DNA from: Sphingomonas sp. CL5.1
GTDB lineage: Bacteria; Pseudomonadota; Alphaproteobacteria; Sphingomonadales; Sphingomonadaceae
Length of the DNA stretch: 64,000 nucleotides
Reading direction: 5' to 3'
Assembly: GCF_013344685.1 (NCBI RefSeq)
Contig: NZ_CP050137.1
Span: forward strand, 2,112,001 to 2,176,000
The notes under the pieces are model-generated. The model saw nothing but the letters and a program-made list of their open reading frames with translations, was not told where the DNA came from and did no database searches. Of the stretch, positions 54,245 to 63,242 are shown piece after piece. Numbering within the stretch: the stretch's first letter is position 1; each line of letters starts with the position of its first letter. A program made the position numbers and the translations under genes.

Positions 54245-55470
54245 AACCGATGGGGCCGATCCCGCCCGAATTCGCCGGCCAGCGCGGCGCGCTGATGATC
54301 GGGGAGCGCACCGCGCAGGATTGGGTGGCGGAGGCCGGTTCGCCGTGCTTCGTCTATGACCCTGCGATCGTCGCGGCCCGCGTCGCGCGGTTCCGCGCGG
54401 CCCTGCCGGGGATCGACCTGCACTATGCGATGAAGGCCAATCCGCACCCGACGCTGCTCGCCGCGATCGCGCCGCTGGTCGACGGGATCGACGTCGCCTC
54501 CGCCGGCGAGCTGGCGATCGCGCGCGCGGAGATGCCGGCCGCGCGGATCAGCTTCGCCGGCCCCGGCAAGCGCGACGCGGAATTGCAGGCGGCGATCGCG
54601 GCGGGGGCGACGCTCAACGCCGAATCGACCGGCGAGGTGCGGCGCGCGCTGGCGATCGGCGAGAGGTTGGGCCGGCAGCCGCGCCTCGCGGTGCGGGTCA
54701 ATCCCGATCTGGAGCTGAAGGGATCGGGGATGAAGATGGGCGGCCGCCCGTCGCCCTTCGGCATCGACGCGGAGCGCGCCGCCGATGCCGTGCGACTGAT
54801 CCGCGACGGCGCGGCGGACTGGCGCGGCTTCCATATCTTCGCCGGCTCGCAGGCGCTCGATCCACAGGCGATCATCGAGACGCAGACGGCGACCGTCGCG
54901 CTCGCCGCGCGGCTGGCGGAGGAGGCGGGCGCGCCGCCGCCGCTCGTCAACCTCGGCGGCGGGTTCGGCGTGCCTTATTTCTCGGGCGACGTCGCGGTGG
55001 ATGTCGAGCGGATCGGCGCGGCGCTGGCCGAAACGCTGGCGGCGCGCCCGGCGATCCTTGCCGGCGCGGGCTTCGCGATCGAGCTGGGGCGCTGGCTGGT
55101 GGCGGAGGCGGGCGTGTACCTGACCCGCGTCGTCGACCGGAAGGAAAGCCGGGGCGAGACCTTCCTCGTCGTCGATGGCGGGCTGCATCACCAGCTCGCC
55201 GCGAGCGGCAATTTCGGCACGGTGGTGCGGCGCAACTATCCGGTCGCGGTGGCGCACCGCATGGGCGAGGAAGCGGGGCTGGAGGAGGTTTCGGTCGTCG
55301 GCTGCCTCTGCACCCCGCTCGACCGGCTGGCCGACCGCGTCGCGCTGCCGCGCGCGGAGCCGGGTGACGTCATCGCGATCTTCCTCGCCGGCGCCTATGG
55401 CCTCACCGCCAGCCCGACGGCGTTCCTGGGGCATCCCGCCCCCGTCGAATGCGTCGCAGGTCTTTCCTAA
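54241..55470 (+). CDS. XrtA-locus PLP-dependent decarboxylase
   Basis: A 409-residue fold-III decarboxylase related to diaminopimelate/ornithine decarboxylases. The PLP lysine is in LHYAMKANPHP (about residue 65); FAGPGKRDAEL, VRVNPDLELKGSGMKMGGRPSPFGID, GFHIFAGSQ, LGGGFGVPYFSGD and the C-terminal CLCTPLDRLADRV and AGAYGL are typical. In XrtA loci this enzyme is presumed to make an amine building block used with the ligase and carrier protein. Unproven. Confidence 0.92.
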   Translation: MKPMGPIPPEFAGQRGALMIGERTAQDWVAEAGSPCFVYDPAIVAARVARFRAALPGIDLHYAMKANPHPTLLAAIAPLVDGIDVASAGELAIARAEMPAARISFAGPGKRDAELQAAIAAGATLNAESTGEVRRALAIGERLGRQPRLAVRVNPDLELKGSGMKMGGRPSPFGIDAERAADAVRLIRDGAADWRGFHIFAGSQALDPQAIIETQTATVALAARLAEEAGAPPPLVNLGGGFGVPYFSGDVAVDVERIGAALAETLAARPAILAGAGFAIELGRWLVAEAGVYLTRVVDRKESRGETFLVVDGGLHHQLAASGNFGTVVRRNYPVAVAHRMGEEAGLEEVSVVGCLCTPLDRLADRVALPRAEPGDVIAIFLAGAYGLTASPTAFLGHPAPVECVAGLS

Positions 55471-55563
55471 CGCTATCTTCACCTCTTTGCCCGATAGCCG
55501 GATGCAAGCGCCTCCGTCGGGGAAGACGTCACCCGTGACGCCGGACGCGCGAAGGAGATCGGT

Positions 55564-56214
55564 ATGCGTTTCGGCAATGGTTCCCGTGGCCTGGCGATGA
55601 TGGCATTGGCGTCGTTGCCGATGGCCGCCTGCGCGCGGGAAAAGGCGCGCCCGGCGGCGACGCTGCCGTCCGCCGCTTTCGTCGCCAAGGCGGAGCAGCC
55701 GGGCGAGGAATATGTCATCGGCCCGCTCGATTCGCTCCAGATCTTCGTGTGGCGCAACCCGGAGCTGTCGGCGAAGGTGCAGGTCCGCCCCGACGGCCGC
55801 ATCACCACGCCGCTGGTCAACGACATGCCGGCGGTGGGCAAGACGCCCGCGAAGCTCGCGGAGGACATGAAGGCGGCACTGGCCGAATATATCAAGGACC
55901 CGATCGTCTCCGTGATCGTGGAGAATTTCTCCGGCACCTACAGCCAGCAGGTGCGCATCGTCGGGGCGACGGAGAAGCCGGCCTCGCTGCCCTATCGCGC
56001 GAACATGACGCTGCTCGACGCGATGATCGCGGTCGGCGGCCTGTCGCAATATGCCGCCGGCAACCGCGCCCGCCTGATCCGCTACGACCGCGCGACCGGC
56101 AAGCAGCACGAATATCGGCTCAAGATCAATCGCCTGCTCAAGAGCGGCGATCCTTCCGCCAACGTGAAGCTCGAACCGGGCGACGTCATCATCATCCCCG
56201 AAAGCATGTTCTGA
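55564..56214 (+). CDS. XrtA-locus polysaccharide export protein (Wza-like)
   Basis: A 216-residue lipoprotein with lipobox (LASLPMAACARE, Cys about 23), a polysaccharide export (poly_export) domain YVIGPLDSLQIFVWRNPELSAKVQVRPDGRITTPLVNDMPAVGKTPAKLAEDMKAAL and a SLBB-like domain (QQVRIVGATEKPASLPYRANMTLLDAMIAVGGL). It likely forms or docks to the outer-membrane export channel. The preceding 93-bp gap contains AAGGAG before the ATG but no clear promoter. It opens the polysaccharide export segment. Confidence 0.94.
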   Translation: MRFGNGSRGLAMMALASLPMAACAREKARPAATLPSAAFVAKAEQPGEEYVIGPLDSLQIFVWRNPELSAKVQVRPDGRITTPLVNDMPAVGKTPAKLAEDMKAALAEYIKDPIVSVIVENFSGTYSQQVRIVGATEKPASLPYRANMTLLDAMIAVGGLSQYAAGNRARLIRYDRATGKQHEYRLKINRLLKSGDPSANVKLEPGDVIIIPESMF

Positions 56215-56224
56215 GGGAGCGCGC

Positions 56225-57742
56225 GTGTCGGGATTGTTTGAAGAGATACGGATCGCCGGCCACATGATGTGGACCCGCCGCTGGCTCGCGCTGGCGGTGG
56301 CGTGGGGGATCTGCATCCTCGGCTGGCTGTTCGTCAGCCAGATACCCAGCCGCTACGAAAGCCATGCGCGCGTCTTCGTGCAGATGCGGCAGGTGCTGCC
56401 GGGCGGCCCGAACGGTGGCGGGCTGGGCGATCAGGCGCGCGATATCGACACGGTGCGCCAGACGCTGACCTCGGCGGTCAACCTCGAGAAGGTGGTGCGC
56501 GGCACCGATCTGGCGCAGCAGGCGACGACCGACCGCGCCGTCACCGATCGCGCCGCCAGCCTCCAGAACGCGATCAAGATCACCGCGCAGCAGGACAATC
56601 TGTTCGAGATCGTCACCACCGCCTCCACGCCGCGCCTCGCGCGCCAGATCACGCAGAAGCTGATCGACCTGTTCGTCGAGCAGAACCTGTCCGACGATCG
56701 CAGCCAGAGCACGCAGACGCTGCAATTCCTCGATTCGCAGCTCCAGTCGCTCGGCGCCAAATTGCAGGACGCGGAGGCGAAGCGCGCCGATTTCCAGAAT
56801 CATTATCTCGGCTCGCTGCCCGGCACCGGATCGGTCAGCGACCGGATCGGCGCGGCGCGCGCGCAGATGGGGCAGGTGGACAGCGACCTTGCCGCCGCGC
56901 AGGCCAATCTCTCGGCGTTGAGCGGGCAGATGGCGGGCACGCCGCGCAATATCCCCGGCGCCGGCCCCGCGCCGGGCATCGGCCCCGCCCGCGCGCGGCT
57001 GGCGGCGATCCAGGGCCAGCTCGCCGATGCGCGCGCGCGCGGCTATACCGACAACCACCCCGACGTGGTGGCGCTGAAGGCGCAACTCGCGCAGGCGCAG
57101 GCCGATGCGCGCAACGAACCGGCATCGAGCGGGGCGGCATCGGCGGACAATCCCGCCTTCCTGTCGCTCCAGTCGATGCGCGCCGACCGGCAGGCGGCCG
57201 TCACCGCGCTGCTGGTGCGCAAGCGACAGCTCCAGTCCGACCTCGACGCGCTCAACGCCAAGCTGGCGCAGGACCCGGCGGTCGCCGCCGAGCAGGGCGG
57301 GATCGATCGCAATTACGGCGTGCTCAAGGACCAGTACGACCAGCTTCTCGCCCAGCGCCAGCAGGTCGCGCTGCACAGCCAGGCGCAGACGCAGACCGAT
57401 GCGGTGAAGTTCAGCGTGATCGATCCGCCGACCAGCCCGCGCACCCCGACCGCGCCGAACCGTCCGCTGCTGCTGACCGGGGTGCTGGCGGCGGGGCTGA
57501 TCGGCGGGCTGGGCGCGGCCTTCGCGCTGGGACAGGTGCAGGCCACCTTCCCGACGGCGCAGCGGCTGGAGAAGGCGTCCGGCATGGCGGTGATCGGCTC
57601 GATCGGCGAAATGGTGACGCGCGCGCAGGCCGAGGATCGCGTGAAGAAGCTCAAATGGCTGGCCGGCGGCACCGCCGCGCTGCTGGGGAGCTATATCGTC
57701 CTGCTCGGTGTCGAGATGCTCCAGCGGGGGATGGCGGCATGA
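56225..57742 (+). CDS. XrtA-locus polysaccharide chain-length determinant (Wzz/BY-kinase modulator)
   Basis: A 505-residue protein with two membrane helices (residues ~20-40 and near 430: PLLLTGVLAAGLIGGLGAAFAL) flanking a long coiled-coil periplasmic domain, as in Wzz/PCP proteins. SYESHARVFVQMRQVLPG and the C-terminal Pro-rich SVIDPPTSPRTPTAPNRP are typical. It controls chain length and activates the kinase encoded next. The start is GTG 56225 preceded by GAGGGAG. It overlaps the kinase gene as ATGA. Confidence 0.93.
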   Translation: MSGLFEEIRIAGHMMWTRRWLALAVAWGICILGWLFVSQIPSRYESHARVFVQMRQVLPGGPNGGGLGDQARDIDTVRQTLTSAVNLEKVVRGTDLAQQATTDRAVTDRAASLQNAIKITAQQDNLFEIVTTASTPRLARQITQKLIDLFVEQNLSDDRSQSTQTLQFLDSQLQSLGAKLQDAEAKRADFQNHYLGSLPGTGSVSDRIGAARAQMGQVDSDLAAAQANLSALSGQMAGTPRNIPGAGPAPGIGPARARLAAIQGQLADARARGYTDNHPDVVALKAQLAQAQADARNEPASSGAASADNPAFLSLQSMRADRQAAVTALLVRKRQLQSDLDALNAKLAQDPAVAAEQGGIDRNYGVLKDQYDQLLAQRQQVALHSQAQTQTDAVKFSVIDPPTSPRTPTAPNRPLLLTGVLAAGLIGGLGAAFALGQVQATFPTAQRLEKASGMAVIGSIGEMVTRAQAEDRVKKLKWLAGGTAALLGSYIVLLGVEMLQRGMAA

Positions 57743-58758
57743 GCAGTCCGTCCGTCCCTCGCGACGAATCGCTGATCGAGCGCGCCGCGCAGATCTACGA
57801 TTTCGACGCGCAATTCCGTGTGCGCCGTGCCGCGCCGATCGTCACGCGGCCGGAACATGCGGTCGCGCCCGCCCACACCTTCCTCGACGACGCGCCGCCC
57901 GCGCCGCCGGGTGCCGAAACCATGTCGCCCGAAGCGGCGGCGACGCTGGCCGCCATCCCGCTCGAGCTGCGCGATTTCACCGTGCAGCCGGAGGAGGCGG
58001 ATAGCTGGGCCGCGCCGTCCGGCCTCGCGCACATCGATCGCGTGATGCTGGCGGAGAAGGGGATGCTGGTGCCCGGCGCGCCGATCGGGGCGCTGGCCGA
58101 GGAGTTCCGGCTGGTGAAGCGGCAGCTGCTGCTCAACGCCCGCGCGATCGCCGCCGCCACGCCGGAGCGCCGCGCGCGCACGATCCTCGTCGGCTCGGGC
58201 AAGCCGGGCGAGGGCAAGACCTATTGCGCGATCAACCTCGCGATCAGCCTTGCCGCCGAGCGGGATATCGAGGTGCTGCTGGTGGATGCCGATTTCGCCA
58301 AGCCCGATATCATGCCGTCGCTGGGGCTGGGCGAATCGACCGGACTGCTCGACATCCTGAGCGACCATTCGCTCGATCCCGAGGCGTTCGTGCTCAAGAC
58401 CGACGTGCCCCAGCTTTCGCTGTTGCCGTCCGGCGCGCGCACCCATGCCGATACCGAGCTGCTCGCCAGCGCGCGCACCGCGCAGGTGCTCGACCGGCTG
58501 CTCGCGGCCGATCCGCGCCGCATCATCATATTCGATTCGCCACCCGCGCTCGCCGCCTCGCCCGCCTCGGTGCTGGCGCTGCTCGTCGCGCAGGTGATGC
58601 TCGTGGTACGCGCCGACCGCACGACCGAAAGCGACGTGCGCGAGGCGGTGGGGCTGCTCGACGGGTGCGAGCATATCAGCCTGGTGCTCAATGCGACCTC
58701 CTATGAGCCGCATTACGGGCGCTTCGGCAGCTATTACGGACAGGGAGAGCGCGGGTGA
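57739..58758 (+). CDS. XrtA-locus tyrosine autokinase (BY-kinase)
   Basis: A 339-residue bacterial tyrosine kinase. A disordered N-terminal ~110 residues precedes the ATPase domain: Walker A ILVGSGKPGEGKTYCAINLAISLA, Walker A' VLLVDADFAKPD, Walker B IIIFDSPPALA. The C-terminus carries a tyrosine cluster, YEPHYGRFGSYYG, the expected autophosphorylation site. It regulates polymer export with the adjacent chain-length protein. Starts by an ATGA overlap and ends by a GTGA overlap. Confidence 0.93.
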   Translation: MSSPSVPRDESLIERAAQIYDFDAQFRVRRAAPIVTRPEHAVAPAHTFLDDAPPAPPGAETMSPEAAATLAAIPLELRDFTVQPEEADSWAAPSGLAHIDRVMLAEKGMLVPGAPIGALAEEFRLVKRQLLLNARAIAAATPERRARTILVGSGKPGEGKTYCAINLAISLAAERDIEVLLVDADFAKPDIMPSLGLGESTGLLDILSDHSLDPEAFVLKTDVPQLSLLPSGARTHADTELLASARTAQVLDRLLAADPRRIIIFDSPPALAASPASVLALLVAQVMLVVRADRTTESDVREAVGLLDGCEHISLVLNATSYEPHYGRFGSYYGQGERG

Positions 58759-60356
58759 GACGACCGCTTCTCGCGGCCGCGCTGGGCGCGGCGATGACGG
58801 CGCCGCCGGCGCTGGCCGACACGCGCTATATCGCGCCCTATGTCGAACTGGGGCAGGCGGTCGGCGCGGACCTTACCAACGACGATGTCGTGACGTGGAC
58901 GCAGGTTGCGGTCGGCGTCGATGCCGGCGTGTCGAACGGCCGTGCCGAGGGGCAGATCAGCGCGCGCTACGAGCGCCGCATCCCGTGGGGCGGCAACCTG
59001 ACCGACGTGGACATGCTCTCCGGCCTCGCGCGCGGGTCGGTCAGGCTCTCGCCGGCCTTCTCGATCGACGCGGGCGCGCTGGCGTCCCGCTCGCGCATCG
59101 ATATCCGCGGCGCGGCGCCGGGGCTGTTCAGCGACGATTCGGCGAATGTCTCGAACGTCTATTCGCTCTATGTCGCGCCGCAACTGGCGACCAATGTCGG
59201 GCCAGCGCAGGTCACGGCGGCCTATCGTTTCGGCTACACGCGCGTCGACGCCCCCGATTTCACCGGCATCGCGCCGGGCGCGCCGCGCCTCGATTATTTC
59301 GACGACGAGACGAGCCATCTCGCGATGGCCTCGATCGGCGTCGGCGCGGGGCGGATCGCGCCCTTCGGCATCACGCTGAGCGGCGCGCTGGAGCGCGATT
59401 TCGCCAGCCAGCTTTCACAGCGCTACGAGGGGGAGTTCGCCCGGCTCGACGTGGTGCAGCCGGTGAGCCGCACCGTCGCGCTGCGCGGCGGCATCGGCTA
59501 TGAGAAGATCGAGGCGACGCAGCGCGACGCCTTGTTCGACGTGAACGGCAATCCGGTGCTGGACGGCAACGGGCGTTTCGTCACCGATCCCGCCTCGCCG
59601 CGCCGCATCGCCTATCACACCGACGGCCTGATCTATGACGCGGGCGTGATCTGGCGCCCGTCGCCCCGGCTGGAGCTGCAGGCGAGCGCCGGCTATCGCT
59701 ACGGCGGCGCGACCTATTTCGGATCGCTTTCGTGGCGCTTGTCGCCGGACAGCGCGGTGCGCGCGGTGGTCTATGACGGCGTCACCACCTTCGGCCGCCA
59801 GCTTCGCGATGGCCTCGCGACGCTGCCGACCAGCTTCCAGACGCAAGGCGACGGCTTCGGCCAGCAATTCACCGGCTGCGTCTTCGCGTCGCAACCGGCG
59901 ACCGGCGGCGCGGGCGGATGCCTCAACAGCGCGTTCCAGTCGGTCAGCACCGCCGTCTATCGCACGCGCGGCGTGGACGTGATCTACACCCGGACGGAGG
60001 GGCGGACACGGATCGGCCTCGGCGCGGGCTATGCCAACCGCCGGCTGTTCTCGCCGCCCAGCGCGCCGGGCATCACCGTGTTCGGCACCAACGACGAAAG
60101 CTATTACGCGCAGATCTTCTACGCCCGCGCGCTGAGCCGGGTGTCGGAGGTGGATGCCAACCTGTTCATGAACTATTATGACGCCGACCTGCCGGGGATG
60201 CGGGGCGTGCTCGGCGCGGGGCTTACGGGCGCGTACCAATATCGCTTCGGCCGGATCGGCACGATCGCGTCGCTCGGCCTCTACACCTACGACCAGCGCG
60301 GCTACAACAGCCAATGGTCGGCGCAGGGGCTGCTCGGGGCGAGGTACACGTTCTGA
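58755..60356 (+). CDS. XrtA-locus outer-membrane beta-barrel protein
   Basis: A 533-residue secreted protein (signal MRRPLLAAALGAAMTAPPALA) with many amphipathic strands and aromatic-ended segments (IPWGGNLTDVDMLSGLARGSVRL..., FGRIGTIASLGLYTYDQRGYNSQWSAQGLLGARYTF). The C-terminal Phe fits outer-membrane sorting. It matches the PEP-CTERM-associated outer-membrane protein type. It may form a channel or secretin-like component. The function is unknown. It starts with GTG in a GTGA overlap. Confidence 0.88.
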   Translation: MRRPLLAAALGAAMTAPPALADTRYIAPYVELGQAVGADLTNDDVVTWTQVAVGVDAGVSNGRAEGQISARYERRIPWGGNLTDVDMLSGLARGSVRLSPAFSIDAGALASRSRIDIRGAAPGLFSDDSANVSNVYSLYVAPQLATNVGPAQVTAAYRFGYTRVDAPDFTGIAPGAPRLDYFDDETSHLAMASIGVGAGRIAPFGITLSGALERDFASQLSQRYEGEFARLDVVQPVSRTVALRGGIGYEKIEATQRDALFDVNGNPVLDGNGRFVTDPASPRRIAYHTDGLIYDAGVIWRPSPRLELQASAGYRYGGATYFGSLSWRLSPDSAVRAVVYDGVTTFGRQLRDGLATLPTSFQTQGDGFGQQFTGCVFASQPATGGAGGCLNSAFQSVSTAVYRTRGVDVIYTRTEGRTRIGLGAGYANRRLFSPPSAPGITVFGTNDESYYAQIFYARALSRVSEVDANLFMNYYDADLPGMRGVLGAGLTGAYQYRFGRIGTIASLGLYTYDQRGYNSQWSAQGLLGARYTF

Positions 60357-60392
60357 TGGCGGCGCGGCACGGAAAACAGGGAACATCGCGAG

Positions 60393-61412
60393 ATGTATGA
60401 GGATCATTTCGGATTGCGCGAGCGCCCGTTCCAGCTCACGCCCGACCCGAAATACTGGTTCGACAGCGCCACGCACCGGAAGGCGATGGCCTATCTGGGC
60501 TATGGACTGGCGCAGGGCGAGGGCTTCATCGTCATCACCGGCGATATCGGCGCGGGCAAGACGACGCTGGTCGGGCATCTCACCTCGCGGATCGACCCGG
60601 CGAACCTCAACGTCATCTCGCTCGTCTCCAGCGCGATCGTGGCGGACGACCTGCTCAGGATCGTCGCGACTGGGCTGGGCGTCGCCGACGCGCCGCGCAA
60701 CAAGGCCGAACTGCTCACCGTGATCGAGCGCGGGCTGAACGCCGTCGCGCGCACCGGGCGGCGGACGCTGCTGATCGTCGACGAGGCGCAGGCACTGGAC
60801 ATCTCCGCCGTCGAGGAACTGCGGATGCTGTCCAATTTCCAGGCCGGCGGGCGCGCGCTGCTCCAGATATTCCTGCTCGGCCAGCCGGAGTTCCGCGAGC
60901 GGCTGCACGGATCGCAGGCGCTCGAGCAGCTCCGCCAGCGCGTCATCGCGATCCACCACCTCGATCCGATGGGCGAGGACGAGATCGCCGAATATGTCGG
61001 CCACCGGCTCCAGGTCGCCGGCTGGCAGGGCAGCCCCGATTTCGCGGAGGACGCCTTTCCGCTGCTCCACCGCATCACCGGCGGCGTGCCGCGCCGGGTG
61101 AACCAGCTCATGGGCCGGGTGATGCTGCACGCCGCGATCGTCGGCGCGACGCTGATCGACGCCGCGCTGATCGGCGAAGTGCAGGCCGATGCCGCGCGCG
61201 ATCTGCCGACCGCGTCGCCCACCGTCGCTGCTCCCGCCGTCACGGGCGAGGATGCCGCCGCGCTCGCGCAACGCATCGCCGCGCTGGAGGCGCGGATTGA
61301 GGAGCAGGACGCCGCGCTGCGTCGCGTGCTGACCCTGCTGGTCGACTGGGTGGAGAATGAGGTCGGCCCGCCCGCCTCGCGGCTGGAGGCGGTGCGCGGC
61401 GCCGCTGCGTGA
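60393..61412 (+). CDS. XrtA-associated AAA ATPase (ExeA-like)
   Basis: A 339-residue AAA protein: Walker A ITGDIGAGKTTLVGHL, Walker B TLLIVDEAQALDI, the sensor-like RPFQLTPDPKYWF at the start, and SQALEQLRQRVIAIHHLDPMGEDEIAEYVGHRLQVAGW. It resembles the GspA/ExeA-type general secretion ATPase. The C-terminal part (about 270-339) is a coiled coil. It starts 36 bp after the barrel gene. Confidence 0.93.
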   Translation: MYEDHFGLRERPFQLTPDPKYWFDSATHRKAMAYLGYGLAQGEGFIVITGDIGAGKTTLVGHLTSRIDPANLNVISLVSSAIVADDLLRIVATGLGVADAPRNKAELLTVIERGLNAVARTGRRTLLIVDEAQALDISAVEELRMLSNFQAGGRALLQIFLLGQPEFRERLHGSQALEQLRQRVIAIHHLDPMGEDEIAEYVGHRLQVAGWQGSPDFAEDAFPLLHRITGGVPRRVNQLMGRVMLHAAIVGATLIDAALIGEVQADAARDLPTASPTVAAPAVTGEDAAALAQRIAALEARIEEQDAALRRVLTLLVDWVENEVGPPASRLEAVRGAAA

Positions 61413-61413
61413 G

Positions 61414-62244
61414 ATGAGCGTCGTCAACGGCCTGTCGGTCGATATCGAGGAATGGTTCCAGGTCGGCGCGTTCGAAAAGACGATCGCGCGCGGCGACTGG
61501 GAAAGCCTCGAATCGCGCGTCGAGCGCAATACCGGCATGGTGCTGGACCTGTTCGCCGAAGCGGGGGTGAAGGGCACCTTCTTCACGCTTGGCTGGGTCG
61601 CCGCGCGGCATCCCGCGCTGGTCCGCCGCATCGTGGCGGAGGGGCATGAGATCGCCAGCCACGGCTGGGACCATGCCCGCGTCTTCACGATGGACGCCGC
61701 CGCCTTCCGCGACGACCTGCGCCGCGCGCGCGCCGTGCTGGAGGATGCCGGCGGCGTCGCCGTCACCGGCTATCGCGCGCCGAGCTTCTCGATCGACGCG
61801 CGCACGCCCTGGGCGCATCGCGTGCTGGCGGAGGAAGGCTATGCCTATTCCTCCAGCGTCGCGCCGATCGCGCACGACCATTATGGCTGGCGCGACAGCC
61901 CGCGCTACGCATGGCGGCCGCTGGCCGACGCCCCGCTGATCGAGTTGCCGGTGACGGTGGCCGAGATCGCCGGGCGGCGGCTGGCGACGGGGGGCGGTTT
62001 CTTCCGCATGCTGCCCGCCGCACTGACCGATTTCGCGGTGCGACAGGTGAACGACGCGGGGCAGCCGGCGATCTTCTATTTCCATCCGTGGGAGGTCGAC
62101 CCCGGCCAGCCGCGTGTCGTCGACGCGCCGCTGCGCTCGAAGCTGAGGCACTATAGCCGGCTCGGCGCGATGGCGGGCAAGCTGGGCGGGCTGGTCCGGC
62201 GGCATGACTGGGGGCGGATCGACGCGATCACGGCGGCGCGATGA
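61414..62244 (+). CDS. XrtA-system polysaccharide deacetylase
   Basis: A 276-residue NodB-type carbohydrate esterase. Metal ligands: Asp in NGLSVDIEEWFQ, His-His in GHEIASHGWDHARVF; the arginine motif is TGYRAPSFSID; the C-terminal IFYFHPWEVDPGQPR is typical. It deacetylates N-acetyl sugars in the polymer. The start ATG is 61414, directly after the ATPase stop; FemAB overlaps as ATGA. Confidence 0.94.
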   Translation: MSVVNGLSVDIEEWFQVGAFEKTIARGDWESLESRVERNTGMVLDLFAEAGVKGTFFTLGWVAARHPALVRRIVAEGHEIASHGWDHARVFTMDAAAFRDDLRRARAVLEDAGGVAVTGYRAPSFSIDARTPWAHRVLAEEGYAYSSSVAPIAHDHYGWRDSPRYAWRPLADAPLIELPVTVAEIAGRRLATGGGFFRMLPAALTDFAVRQVNDAGQPAIFYFHPWEVDPGQPRVVDAPLRSKLRHYSRLGAMAGKLGGLVRRHDWGRIDAITAAR

Positions 62245-63242
62245 CAGCGACGGTGCGCGAGGCGGAGCCGGCGGACCACGCGGCGATCACGGCGTTCGTT
62301 CGCGCGCAACCCGATGCGACGCCCTTCCACCTTCCCGCATGGAGCCGCGCGGTGGAGCGTGGGTGCGGCCAGCGCGCGCGTTATCTCGCTGCGGAGCGCG
62401 GTGGCGCGATCGTCGGCGTGCTGCCGCTGACCGAGATGCGCTCGCCGTTGTTCGGCAATGCGCTTGTCTCCGCCGGGTTCGCGGTCGATGGCGGCGTGCT
62501 GGGCGAGGAAAGCGAGGCGCTGGTCGCCGCTGCGCAAGCGTTCGGCCTGCCCTCGATCGAGCTGCGCGGCGGACCGGCGCCGGCCGGATGGGTGGTGGAC
62601 GACACGACCTATCTCGGCTTCGTCCGCCCGCTCGCCGCCGATGACGAGGCGGAGCTGAAGGCGATCCCGCGCAAGCAGCGTGCCGAGGTGCGCAAGGCGC
62701 TGGCGGACGATCTGGAGGTCGCGACCGGCGGCGCGGAATGCGGGGCCGAGCATTACGCCGTCTATGCCGAATCGGTCCGCAATCTCGGCACCCCGGTATT
62801 CCCCCGCGCCTTGTTCCGCGCGGTGCTGGAGACGATGGACGCCGATGTGCTGACCGTTCGCCACAAGGGCCGCGCGGTGGCGAGCGTGCTCAGCCTCTAT
62901 TTCAATGGCGCCGTCTATCCCTATTGGGGCGGCGGCACGGCGGCGGCGCGCGAATTGCGCGCCAACGACCGGATGTATTTCGCGCTGATGGCGCACGCCC
63001 GCGCGAGGGGCTGCGCGCATTTCGACTTCGGCCGGTCTAAGGCCGGGACGGGCGCGGCGGCGTTCAAGAAGAACTGGGGGTTCGAGGGGCGGCCGCTCGC
63101 TTACGCGCGGTGGAGCGAGGGCGCGGCGCGCGAGGTCAATCCGCTCAACCCGAAATATGCGCTGATGGTGCGGACGTGGCGGCGGCTGCCGTTGCCGGTC
63201 GCCAATCTGATCGGCCCTTGGATCAGCCGGGGGCTGGGGTGA
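62241..63242 (+). CDS. XrtA-system FemAB-like aminoacyltransferase
   Basis: A 333-residue protein of the FemAB/GNAT type. TPFHLPAWSRAVERGCGQRARYLAAERGGAIVGVLPLTEMRSPLFG, the KQRAEVRKAL motif and YPYWGGGTAAARELRANDRMYFALMAHARARGCAHFDFGRSK are diagnostic. Such enzymes attach an amino acid to a polymer or lipid intermediate. It overlaps the deacetylase (ATGA) and the glycosyltransferase (GTGA). Confidence 0.92.
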   Translation: MTATVREAEPADHAAITAFVRAQPDATPFHLPAWSRAVERGCGQRARYLAAERGGAIVGVLPLTEMRSPLFGNALVSAGFAVDGGVLGEESEALVAAAQAFGLPSIELRGGPAPAGWVVDDTTYLGFVRPLAADDEAELKAIPRKQRAEVRKALADDLEVATGGAECGAEHYAVYAESVRNLGTPVFPRALFRAVLETMDADVLTVRHKGRAVASVLSLYFNGAVYPYWGGGTAAARELRANDRMYFALMAHARARGCAHFDFGRSKAGTGAAAFKKNWGFEGRPLAYARWSEGAAREVNPLNPKYALMVRTWRRLPLPVANLIGPWISRGLG